Position numbers and translations under genes: made by a program
Assembly: GCA_027923505.1 (NCBI GenBank)
Contig: BROI01000022.1
Span: 558,001-622,000, forward strand
Direction: 5' to 3'
From: Mayamaea pseudoterrestris
Lineage: Eukaryota > Bacillariophyta > Bacillariophyceae > Sellaphorales > Sellaphoraceae
Length of the DNA stretch: 64,000 nt
Shown: positions 31,423-40,912 of the stretch, piece after piece
Numbering within the stretch: the stretch's first letter is position 1
How the letters are laid out: the number at the start of each line of letters is the position of its first letter
The notes under the pieces: model-generated
Seen by the model: only the letters and a program-made list of their open reading frames with translations
The model's database searches: none
What the model was told of the DNA's origin: nothing

Positions 31423-32529
31423 ATGCAAGTCATTCGTTCGCTGGCAAAAGTCATTCTATGGCCCTTAAAATACTTTTTGCAATTAACGTTTCCGTCGTGC
31501 GACACGGATGGACTCTCGGCGGCTGCCAGCGCCAAGGCGACGCTAAAATTTTGCAATTATATGCAGCAGCAATCAACTATTAATAACGAACAATTATGGG
31601 CAACGAATGGCTTTGCGCATGCCAAGCAGCAAGCCGCGGAGCAGTCCAAACTGATACTGCTCGTCTTGCATTCACCACTGTCTCCTGATTCCACTACATT
31701 TTGTCACTCCCACTTGCATCAGCCGCAACTGCAATCCTTCGCGTCACATTCGCAAATACTGCCGCTGGGATTGGATGTGCACACGGGGCAGGGCGCGCAA
31801 CTGGCCAGCGTGTTGCAGGCGTCCGCCTTTCCGCTGCTGGCGCTGCTGCAACCCAATCTGAATGCCACGACAAGCTCGAGTGCATCACTGACAATCTTGT
31901 TTCGCGCCGAGGGCGAGTCGCTCATGAGTCTATGTAATAGTAACATTCATGGACAAGGAAACGCAACGACAACTACAGCTACATCAGCAAACACACTACA
32001 CACTTACTTACAATTGGCACTAACACGTCACGAAACCATGGTGGCCGAGGCTATCGCGCGTCGCATGGACCGCGCGCAGGATGTGGCCCTGCGACAAGCG
32101 CAGGACGATGAATACCAAGAAACGCTGCGGTTGGATCGAGAAAAGCAGGCATTGGCGGCTGAAAAAGCACTCGAGCAACGCATGGAGGAACAGAGTCGCG
32201 TCAATGAGGAACAGGCGCAACGAAACGTTATACAGCAGGCCAAGCAACTAGTGGGCGATGAACCTGCGCAAGGCGGATGCATGGTGCGGTTCGTCTTGCC
32301 GAGTGGCACCAAACTGAATCGACGGTTTGCCACGGATGCGACGATCAAAGTGCTCAAGGCGTACTTGACGGTATACTGTTACGAGAATGACATAACAATG
32401 GGAATTATAGGCCTGTCGACCAGCTTTCCGAGAAAGACGTACAATGAGGAGAATGAGCAGCAATTGACGTTGGAGGAGGCGGGGCTGACGGGACAGGCGG
32501 TGTTGATGGTGCAAGACTTGGACGCGTAA
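31423..32529 (+). CDS. UAS-UBX domain protein (FAF2/UBXD8-like)
   Basis: A 368-aa protein from the ATG at 31423. A short hydrophobic/basic segment (VILWPLKYFLQLTF) near the N terminus could be a membrane hairpin. A thioredoxin-like UAS region follows (LILLVLHSPLSPDSTTFC, LPLGLDVHTGQGAQLASVLQASAFPLLALL), then a long charged coiled coil (about 200-270), and a UBX domain at the end (CMVRFVLPSGTKLNRRFATDATIKVLKAYL, TSFPRKTY, LTLEEAGLTGQAVLMVQDL). UBX domains bind Cdc48/p97; FAF2 recruits it to the ER membrane for ERAD and lipid-droplet turnover. The usual N-terminal UBA domain is absent. Either this is a short form or a further 5' exon exists that I could not find. Confidence 0.82.
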   Translation: MQVIRSLAKVILWPLKYFLQLTFPSCDTDGLSAAASAKATLKFCNYMQQQSTINNEQLWATNGFAHAKQQAAEQSKLILLVLHSPLSPDSTTFCHSHLHQPQLQSFASHSQILPLGLDVHTGQGAQLASVLQASAFPLLALLQPNLNATTSSSASLTILFRAEGESLMSLCNSNIHGQGNATTTTATSANTLHTYLQLALTRHETMVAEAIARRMDRAQDVALRQAQDDEYQETLRLDREKQALAAEKALEQRMEEQSRVNEEQAQRNVIQQAKQLVGDEPAQGGCMVRFVLPSGTKLNRRFATDATIKVLKAYLTVYCYENDITMGIIGLSTSFPRKTYNEENEQQLTLEEAGLTGQAVLMVQDLDA

Positions 32530-32669
32530 CTTGGAGTTTGACATGTCGCATGCTTAAATAAAGACCTACCCATGTTCATAGCCATACATAAAAGTAACGG
32601 CATATATTGGAAAATGTATAACGTAGCGTAAGTTGGCGTGACAAATATAATTAGCAGCAAAATTTTGTC

Positions 32670-33671
32670 TCATGGCCAATCGCCGAGTTTCTCCGTCGGC
32701 CAAGGCAATCCTGGTCTCGACCAGCACTCTATCTTATCGCCCTCCGAATCGACTACTCCCAACAACTCTAATCCCGCCTCCCGCAAGCGTTTTGCCTCCA
32801 TACCAGCGGAAATGGCAGTGGCAGGATTCCTAAAGCAAACGCGCGGCGCTCGCACAATCAAGGCCCGGTCCACTAGTCGCTCATCTAAAAAGGCTTGCGC
32901 CGTCACTGGTCCACCTTCCACCATGACGTGACGGACGGCAAACTCGCTCGCCAAATCCGCCAAGACTTGCGTCAAGTTGAGTGTCTTGTTGATTTGGTCA
33001 AATGCATTGATAGCATCAGATGATGCTGATTGCGGTTCATTGGAAACGCAGTGATAGACTGCCGTTGGTAAACCATCGTTGAATATTGTATATTGCTGCT
33101 GACTTGATTCATTCCGCATGAGACGCAAATGGGGATCCAATATCACGCGCAGTGGTTGCTTGTCGCACGTCACGTTTCGTCGCACCGTCAGGCTCGGATC
33201 GTCCGCCGCAACAGTGCCACGACCCACCAAAACGGCGTCACTGTTTCGACGCAGTCGATGCACCATGTTTAAGGATGCGGCGCTGGTGAATCGAACGTTA
33301 CGTGGTGTGGTTGCAGTCGAATCATCGTTGGTTTCACCGGCATTGCCGTTCGCATCGACGGCCATTTTCAGTGTCACTCCTGTAACGTTTCGTCGCTCGT
33401 TCCTGGTGACTGATCCATATTCATTTCGTAATTTCAGTAATGATGCTTCGTCGTTTTCGTTTCCGATCGTTTCCATCCGTAGAGGAGCAACTCCAAGTGC
33501 ATGTCGCGATATGTAGCGACGCTGTCGATTCGTTTGGTGCAACGTGCATTGCCGTCGTACGTCCAAGCGCTCCGTAATCGAAAAGCCAACGGACTCGCGA
33601 ATCACAACGAGAGAAACGAGCAAACTAATACATATTCGCTTTCGCTGAAGGTGAGAAAATTTGCAAAGCAT
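32670..33671 (-). CDS. Plastid-directed RibD C-terminal-type (pyrimidine) reductase
   Basis: From the ATG at 33671 the protein is 333 aa. A signal peptide (ICISLLVSLVVIRESVGF) is followed by a basic transit-like region, consistent with plastid import; VGF before SITERLD would be the cleavage context. The rest is a RibD C-terminal reductase domain: GVTLKMAVDANG, MVHRLRRNSDAVLVGRGTVAADDPSLTVR, LRVILD and VMVEGGPVTAQAFLDERLVDRALIV. Such domains reduce 5-amino-6-ribosylamino-pyrimidinedione phosphate in riboflavin synthesis using NADPH. The deaminase half of RibD, with its HAE and PCxxC zinc motifs, is absent, as in plant PyrR-like and fungal Rib7 proteins. An upstream in-frame start at 33770 is possible but would mask the signal peptide. 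Confidence 0.85.
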   Translation of the reverse strand: MLCKFSHLQRKRICISLLVSLVVIRESVGFSITERLDVRRQCTLHQTNRQRRYISRHALGVAPLRMETIGNENDEASLLKLRNEYGSVTRNERRNVTGVTLKMAVDANGNAGETNDDSTATTPRNVRFTSAASLNMVHRLRRNSDAVLVGRGTVAADDPSLTVRRNVTCDKQPLRVILDPHLRLMRNESSQQQYTIFNDGLPTAVYHCVSNEPQSASSDAINAFDQINKTLNLTQVLADLASEFAVRHVMVEGGPVTAQAFLDERLVDRALIVRAPRVCFRNPATAISAGMEAKRLREAGLELLGVVDSEGDKIECWSRPGLPWPTEKLGDWP

Positions 33672-34283
33672 TGACGTGCCGATGATTGCGCTTCGTCGTA
33701 GGGTGGACGTGTCGTGACGATTCGTATTCAACAAATGTGCATGACTCATGGTTGTAACGTGAACCAGCAACTTCAGCGTGAATTTAGTTGCTAAATGTAT
33801 GATGACGAGTGACAGATAACTAAACTTGTAACGAACTTGGACTAACTATTGCGCCATGGTCACAACATGGATGGATGGATGGATTCATCGAGACGCCAAA
33901 TCGTACCATCACTCACAAGGTACTCACAGTATGACTCATTCACAATGGCGCGCCGAAGGAACGCTCGCTGGGCGACGACGAATCTGCTTCATTCGTTTGG
34001 CAAGGAAGTTGGTCGAGGCTTCATTGGAATGGCCTCGTGTTCATTTATGCGAACCCGCAACTGCTGCCAACGACAACGGCACGTCTCTCGTGGATGAGAT
34101 GGATGACGCATGGTAGACGGTACAAGTAGAACAAGGGAGCGACAAGGACTCTCGGCACTTGCAAATCAAAACAAACCTTTTCAAAGAATCTACTCTTTGT
34201 CGCAATAATTTTAGCAAACAATATAGAATAGAAGGAAGGAAACTAACAAGCAATTTACGTCGCAGCAGCTACTCGACGAATCA
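33672..34283. other. Intergenic, 612 bp, divergent promoters
   Basis: Between the reductase (minus) and antiporter 1 (plus). A short GGAT microsatellite (four units) lies near 33868. No gene is recognised. Confidence 0.5.
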
Positions 34284-37190
34284 ATGAAGTCGATTTTGGC
34301 GACGATTGCTCTCCTTTCGAGCGCGGTGATTGTTTCGCCGCTCCATCAGCGACCGCAGGCTCATTCACTCCAACAAGAAACAAAGAGCGTCAAGACTGCT
34401 CAAATACTACAAGAATATGAAGATCTTAAGCATCAATCAAAGCCACAAACGCATCATGCATACTACTACAACCAACGCTTCCTCAGCAGCACTAGTTCCG
34501 GCCAAAGCACTCGCAGCACCGACGCTGTGCTGTTTCCCGCCTTTTGCATCACGCTCGGCGTCTTGGTCTACTACGTTTTATCGCGCGTTTCCTTTTTGAC
34601 GCAGTGGCTGCCATACACGGCGGCGTTGTTTTTGTTGGGCACGGCCATGGGCTCGATTAGTACGGTCAAGCATCACTCCGACAATATTTTGAACGAGTCC
34701 ATTCAGGCGTGGACCAACATTGACGCCGCCGTCTTGCTGCTCGTGTTTTTGCCGGGACTTATTTACAAGGAGGTGAGCGTCGGTTTGAACGTTCACTTGT
34801 TTCGCGCGTCCATTTGGCAAACGATACTCTTTGCCTTTCCACTCGTCTTGGCGGGTTCCGTCTTGACGGCGCTCGTTGCCTATTTCATTTTTCCGTATGG
34901 CTGGTCGTTCAATCTTTGCATGATCATGGGCAGTGTCCTTTCGGCGACGGATACCGTGGCGGTGGCTGTCTTGATGAATCAACTGGGAGCGTCGCCGCGA
35001 CTCAAGGTGCATGTCAGTGGCGAGTCACTCTTGAACGATGGATCCGTGATTGTGTTCAACGCCATTTTTGTCCTGAAGTTCTTGTATGAGCTTGGCGTGG
35101 AAGGTGTCGGTGAAGACATTGGGTGGGCGCGAGGCGTGGCACTCTTTTGCCGCAAGGCGCTCGGTGGAGTTGCGGTGGGTTTGTTCTTTGGCTTTGCGAC
35201 ACTGGCGGTGCTGGGCATTCTCAATCGACGCTTCACCCGCGAGGAAAATGTCATGGAGGTGGCAGCCTCGCTGGGGCTCATTTACGCGGGGTACTTTGTC
35301 GCCGATTACGTGTGGGCCATGAGTGGAGTGCTGGCGACGGTGGTGCAGGCCATTACCATCAAGCTCTATGGACGAGCAGTCATTAACGACAAGAGACTTT
35401 TGGAAGATTTTTGGACGTTGATTGAAAGTCTATTGAACACTGTTCTGTTTACATTGGGTACGATACGCTTGTGCTGAATTTGCCGCGAGCTCGTCTGTTA
35501 ACGGTCAAATTGACATGCTTCTTCCTCATTTATCGCAGCCGGCATTACCTATGGATCAATTCTGGTCGAGAACGACGCAACCTTTGACGCACGGGAATGG
35601 GGTTACTTGATTGTTTTGTATCTGTTCTTGATGGTGATTCGAACCGTCATATTTGCCGTTGCCTATCCAATCACAAAACGGATTGGTCTGTCGACAAATA
35701 TAAAGGAAACAATCTTTCAGATTCACGCCGGGTTGCGCGGGGCAGTTGGAATAACGCTAGCATTGGCACTGAATGCAGAAGTGCGCTACCTTGTTGGCAC
35801 TGGCCAGATTGATTCTATATATCTTGATCAGACGCGCAGAGTCTTTGGTTTCATTGGCGGCATCTCCTTCATGACGCTTGTTATAAATGCGCCCACGTGC
35901 AAGCCGTTGCTGATTTACCTCAATCTCTCCGAGTCAAGTGAAATTCGAGACAAAATCATTCAAACGTACCATGCGGCGTTCAGAAAACAAGCAATCACCG
36001 AGATGGTTAATCTTTTGGCGCAACCTCGCTTTCAGCATGTTAATTTTTCGTTCATTGACCATCATATTTCATTCCTGGCCGACCTGTCAACGTCGGAACT
36101 CATGGAAGCGGTGGACCGACGCAAGGCATCCACTCCGCCGGATGAATATACGGAGCCTCATTTGTCAAAAATTCTTCCCCACCTTGCCGGCCGCGTTGAC
36201 GATGCCGAGGCGGCGGAAGCGCCCCTTCTTGTAAACCCAAGAGCGGATAAAGTGAATGATCAGTTGCAAACCTTGACGGAGTCCAAGGTTGTGACACCTG
36301 AGCTGATTGCCAGCCCAAATTTGATTGAGTGTCGAGCATTATTTCTTGATTTGCTTCGGTCGGCCTATGATTTGCAAGTGTCTGAAGGAGAGCTGGTGCA
36401 GCGGTTATTTCTCACCGTTGCTTTGGAACGGTCGCTTGACCTTGCTTGCGACCAAGTTGCAAACGGAAAGCCACTCACTGATTGGACGTATGTCAATGCA
36501 ATCGATCCAGCCCTTGTCAAGTTTGATCGCACTGTGAAAAATAATCCTGCGCTGTTCAAATGTCTGGAGTGCATCAGCCCCGGCATTCGCGAAAAGTGGA
36601 AGCAGGCAAGCTTTCGGCTCAACATTGAGCGTGCCATGGCATTCATGGCGGCTCACCGTTACGCACAAGACTTTTTCAGGAGAGATTTTGACGACGCGGA
36701 TCCAGAACTCTCAGAGGCGGCACGACTCGTCCTGGAGGAGAGTCAAACGGAGTGGCACAAGGCAGAGAAGGCATTAAATCGACGCGACCAAACGTTTGTT
36801 GAGAGGTCGGTCTCTCACAAATTCTGCTCCATCTTGTTGCACTCGTCAATTGTCTATATTGGCAAGCTGGTGGATCAAGGCTTGCTGAGAGAACAGGAGG
36901 CCGAAAAGTGGGTGGAAGAAGTGGAATTAGAGCTTGATGGAGTCAACAAGTGTCACCGCGGACATGGGATGAGAGCTCGACAATGCAGCAACATGTCAGA
37001 CATGGCCAGCGGAAGGATTCGCCAGAGTAGCAGCATGTCCGACTTGCTTACGAATACAAGTCGACATGGCCGAAGTACTAGATCGGTTCGAGGGGACAGC
37101 AACGCGTCGGACGTTTTAGCTTCACATAGCACTCGGACGCACCAGAGCAGTGCAATGTCTGACTTGCTTTCAACTGGCGATAACGAGTAA
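34284..37190 (+). CDS. CPA1 Na+/H+ antiporter, copy 1
   Basis: Exons 34284-35457 and 35539-37190 (intron 81 bp, phase 1), 941 aa. A signal peptide (SILATIALLSSAVIVSP) leads into a CPA1 membrane domain of about 12 helices. The ion-binding core is ATDTVAVAVLMNQLG followed by GESLLNDGSVIVF; TFQIHAGLRGAVG-like residues (FQIHAGLRGAVGITLAL) mark the late helix. Copies 2 and 3 have ATDPVAVAAL here, so the Pro to Thr change is private to copy 1. A cytosolic tail of about 430 residues shares blocks with the other copies (RALFLDLLRSAY, RAMAFMAAHRYAQDFFR, SHKFCSILLHS). The end carries repeated RQSSSMSDLL-type motifs, likely phosphosites. The layout resembles SOS1/NHX7 antiporters that export Na+ in exchange for H+, but no cyclic-nucleotide domain is visible. 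Confidence 0.92.
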
Positions 37191-37345
37191 ATTTTGTTTT
37201 TATGGCTAGAGGTTGAGAAGCGCGATGTATAAAAAATGTACAAGAGCCAAAACTGAAATACTTAGCAATTTTTATCCACTGATGAATCACGTCAAAAGTT
37301 GTAGCAATCGTTGACTACAAATGCTACTTGCCCAACGTAACCTCA

Positions 37346-39049
37346 TCAAGGTAGCAAGGGATCGCTTAAACGCTCCCCTTCCTCGGCGGTCCTACAATCG
37401 GCGCCCGGAGCAGCAGAAGTTGCCACCTCACTGGCGCTAACGTAAACGCTCTCATTCTCAACCTCCGACTCTACTAACGAGCGTATCGGCCACATCATAA
37501 AGCCTCCCACCAGCTGAACTGTTGCCGTCATGGCAAATGTATACTGATAGGAGTGCTTGTCGGAAAGAATGCCACCCACCAGAGCGCTACCAGTCCAACC
37601 AAACGCCGAAATGCTTTCCAGACTCTTCCACTTGGCGCGCTGGTTTGACGGCACGGCATCCATGAGCACGCTCTCCAAGAGCGGATAGCAGCAATTCATA
37701 ATGCCAGTGCGCAACAGGTAAATGAAAACAATCAACGCCTTGCCTGCCGCATCATTGTCGCTCACGCGATCACTCAACCAGGTCAAGTAGTAAAGTAGCA
37801 GCGTGCCAAGTGTGTTGAACGCAGTAGACGTTTCGATCCGACCATAGCGTTGACCAAGCCGTTGTCCGATAAAGCTAAAGGCTGATATTGATACGGGCAC
37901 GACAAAGTAAATGCCCTGGACAATTGCGCTCGACAGTCCAATCTCCTTGAAGAATAGCGGAAAGTATTTCACACTGGCACCGCTCCCAATGGCAACAACG
38001 AGCGATGATAGAAAGAGAATGTATGGAACGTCCGTCTTGATGAGAGATAGTCCTCTTCGTTGCGGCAAACTTGTTGCATTGCTGGTGGGTTCTGCGGAAA
38101 TTGCCTCTGGCGCTGCTCCTTGATCCTGCTCCACATCAGCCATGGAATCAGCAATCGCAATTGCGCCCGTTGATTGCAAGACAATATGAGCTGCTTCTGC
38201 GACACTGAGAGCAGATGTAGTTGCGGCAACATTTGCAGCAACGGCTTCGTCATCATCTTCTAAAACCACATACTTGTCGGAGAAGAAGAACATGATAATT
38301 GCAGCCGGAATCTCCAACAAAATACCAAGAAAAAAGACTGGAAAAATTTCGGCAATCGACCAATCCTCCGCGTCACTGCTCGAAAGCATGGAAATACTGA
38401 CCATTGGACCAATCGACGACGATATAAGGTAGCATGAATACAACCACGTCAGTAGCTCCGATCGCTTTCCCTTTGGAATGGAATCGGCAAAGAGCGCCTG
38501 TATGGGTCCATTGCTGATACCACTGACAACACCCCACAGCGCCAGCGCCAGCAGCATGATGACATAGGATTGCTTCGCCGCGCGCACATTCTCCATGGCG
38601 TTGCGCTTGACGACAATCAGTGCCCACAGTGTCACGCCACACGTGAGCAGCATGAGTCCGCCGCCCCACCGCGCCACTTTGGACTTGCCGGCGCGGTCCG
38701 CGTAGACGCCAATCGGCAGCGCGCACAGCAGCATGCTCACGCCCTGCACCATTTCGGCGAAACCAACGAGTGTATTGTTGTCATTGTTTTCGTGCATGGC
38801 CGAGGCGAGTGCATATAGAAAGCCACTCAAGACGACGGAACCCCAGACCGAGTCGGCAACGCCACTCACGGCGCACAGCAGTAGGCAGAGTCGAACGTTG
38901 TGGTTCTTGTATGGATTGCTGGTGGTGCTAGGCAGTGCTGGTGGATTGTCGTCATGATGATGTTGCTGGAGCAAAGCTGGAGTGTGTTCATCGTTTTCGT
39001 CATCGTCAAGCGGAAGGAGAGGCTCGGTTGAATCTTGTTCCGGTGGCAT
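37346..39049 (-). CDS. Major facilitator superfamily transporter
   Basis: From the ATG at 39049, 567 aa in one exon. An acidic, His-rich cytosolic N terminus with a dileucine-like EPLLPL leads into 12 predicted helices in two halves. The loop 2-3 motif GVYADRAGKSKVARWGG fits the MFS signature GxxxDRxGR. A long acidic/Ala-rich central loop (about residues 265-330) joins the halves. The C terminus repeats EPLLP-like residues (LSDPLLP), possibly sorting signals for endosomes or vacuole. The substrate cannot be predicted. The start faces the cathepsin gene across a shared upstream region of 279 bp. Confidence 0.85.
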   Translation of the reverse strand: MPPEQDSTEPLLPLDDDENDEHTPALLQQHHHDDNPPALPSTTSNPYKNHNVRLCLLLCAVSGVADSVWGSVVLSGFLYALASAMHENNDNNTLVGFAEMVQGVSMLLCALPIGVYADRAGKSKVARWGGGLMLLTCGVTLWALIVVKRNAMENVRAAKQSYVIMLLALALWGVVSGISNGPIQALFADSIPKGKRSELLTWLYSCYLISSSIGPMVSISMLSSSDAEDWSIAEIFPVFFLGILLEIPAAIIMFFFSDKYVVLEDDDEAVAANVAATTSALSVAEAAHIVLQSTGAIAIADSMADVEQDQGAAPEAISAEPTSNATSLPQRRGLSLIKTDVPYILFLSSLVVAIGSGASVKYFPLFFKEIGLSSAIVQGIYFVVPVSISAFSFIGQRLGQRYGRIETSTAFNTLGTLLLYYLTWLSDRVSDNDAAGKALIVFIYLLRTGIMNCCYPLLESVLMDAVPSNQRAKWKSLESISAFGWTGSALVGGILSDKHSYQYTFAMTATVQLVGGFMMWPIRSLVESEVENESVYVSASEVATSAAPGADCRTAEEGERLSDPLLP

Positions 39050-39203
39050 GCTGGTCAATAAAGCTCACTGAGTACTTGGTTGATTAGCGAATGTTCTTGG
39101 CTGATTGAATTGTAGCTAGTAAGCCGATGATGCTTTAGCGAAAGGAGGGAAATGAATGTTGATGATTGGTGAAAACGGATGATGAGCGCGCCACGAACAT
39201 CTT

Positions 39204-39242
39204 AAGTACCGTAGCGACATTTTACTTGAGTACCGTAACGAC
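39204..39242. promoter_or_regulatory. AGTACCGTA direct repeats between divergent genes
   Basis: AGTACCGTAGCGACA at 39204 and AGTACCGTAACGACA at 39228, 24 bp apart with one mismatch. They sit between the starts of the MFS transporter (39049) and the cathepsin (39329), so they could be paired binding sites. A regulatory role is inference. Confidence 0.4.
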
Positions 39243-39328
39243 AAAGCGTGACCATCCGATGAAACGCTTCCGAGACGACACCTTGTGTGAGGTGCTTCGC
39301 ACTAACACTGTAAAGCTGAACGACAAAG

Positions 39329-40487
39329 ATGATCATGACTACCTTGAGGACATTGGTGACATGTCTGACTATAAGCTATGCTGCTGCGCAGTTTCGAAAC
39401 GAGTTTCAGGTACCTTGCAATTGTCGTTTCTAGTCCAGTCGCAGCACGAGGAGCGAATCGTTGAGTGAAAGGTACAGAATGGCATCAAAAAAGTTCTGTT
39501 TCCATGACTGACCATAACTCTCCTTCGTTCTTAAAGGTACTGCAAGGCCACAAAGTACAGAATGACTACTCTTCGCCATTACCGTATACCTACATTGACG
39601 CTGCAAATCTACCCGCTTCTTTCAACTGGGGTGACGTGAACGGCGTCAGCTACTTGACCCATTCACTCAACCAGCATATTCCGCAATACTGCGGCAGCTG
39701 CTGGGCTCATGGCGCGCTTTCGAGTCTCGCCGATCGCATCAAGATTGCTCGCAGTCAAGACGAAAATGCAGACGCTGATGGCGTCGGAACCGACATTAAC
39801 TTGAGCGTGCAGTACATTTTGAACTGCGGCGGTTCCGTCGCGGGATCCTGTCACGGTGGATCGCATACTGGTGTCTACGAATACATCAAGCAAGCTGGCT
39901 TCATTCCGTATGATACGTGCATGCCCTACGTGGCATGCTCCACCGACTCGTCGGATGGCTTTTGCCCGTTTGTCGACACGACGTGCTCGCCGGAGAACAC
40001 TTGTCGCACCTGCAGCTCGTCTGGCGACTGTCAGGCTGTGTCAAGGTTTCCCAACGCCACCGTTGCCGAGTATGGAACGTATTCCTACTTTACCGACGGT
40101 TTCGGAGCAGTGGCTGACAAGATCAAGGCGGAGATTTATGCGCGTGGCCCAGTGGCAACCGGTGTCAATGCGGAACCCATTGTTGATTATCAGGGCGGTA
40201 TCGTGAACAATACGAGGATTTGGAACATGCTGGTGAATCATGTCGTTTCTATTGTTGGCTGGGGAATGGAAGAGGCTACGGGACAGCAGTATTGGATTGT
40301 TCGCAACTCGTGGGGAACCGTAAGTTTGTTGTAGCGTTTGCACAGTTTCTCGCAACAGACTTACACATGTTGTTGCTTCTTAATTCACTCTTCAATACAG
40401 TATTGGGGCGAAATGGGCTACTTTCGCATCGTCATGGGCAAGAACGCACTCGGCATTGAATCGGAGATTGCGTGGGCGACGCCTTAA
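39329..40487 (+). CDS. Cathepsin Z/X-like papain-family cysteine protease, three exons
   Basis: Exons 39329-39409, 39537-40319 and 40401-40487; introns of 127 and 81 bp, both phase 0; 316 aa. The 81-base first exon encodes only a signal peptide (TTLRTLVTCLTISYAAAQF and a few more residues). Exon 2 has the cathepsin Z landmarks: LPASFNWGDVNGVSYLT, the insert NQHIPQYCGSCWAH with the active-site Cys, the Cys-rich CRTCSSSGDC segment, NHVVSIVGWG with the active-site His, and RNSWG with the Asn. Exon 3 supplies YWGEMGYFRIV and ends ESEIAWATP. Cathepsin Z is a lysosomal or secreted carboxypeptidase with a very short propeptide, which fits the short pro-region here. Without the first exon the protein would lack secretion signals. 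Confidence 0.93.
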
Positions 40488-40912
40488 CGGTCAAGAACTA
40501 TCCATGCAGCTCTGACGGTTCCAACTGTAGACTTGACGCGCTGGAGTTTGTTGATCCCTCATCAAGTACTGCTGCATTGCGAAGGCTGAGGGCCCGTCAG
40601 TGACTTTGTAATATGCTAAAACTGATCGAGGGTTTCGGGCATTGATATTGCATCTAGCTAGTGCATTATACTTAGATGATTTCCAATATATGAAGTGGAT
40701 AAATGCATTGTACTAGTACTTGATTGTGATAGGATATATCCGGACATGCTTCACGACATTAATTGGCAGATGACGTCAAGCTTTGTGCGCGTGCAATCTC
40801 ATGTGCGCCAGGAGAATTGGCACTAATTTTGTCAACGTCTATGTTAAGGTTGGGATATAAGAATCTTCTTGCAAGCTACAAAATTGATCGCGTTACTTCA
40901 CGTTTCGGATAT
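40488..40912. other. Intergenic, 425 bp, convergent 3' ends
   Basis: AT-rich spacer between the cathepsin stop and the glycosyltransferase stop. No gene or RNA is recognised. Confidence 0.5.
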
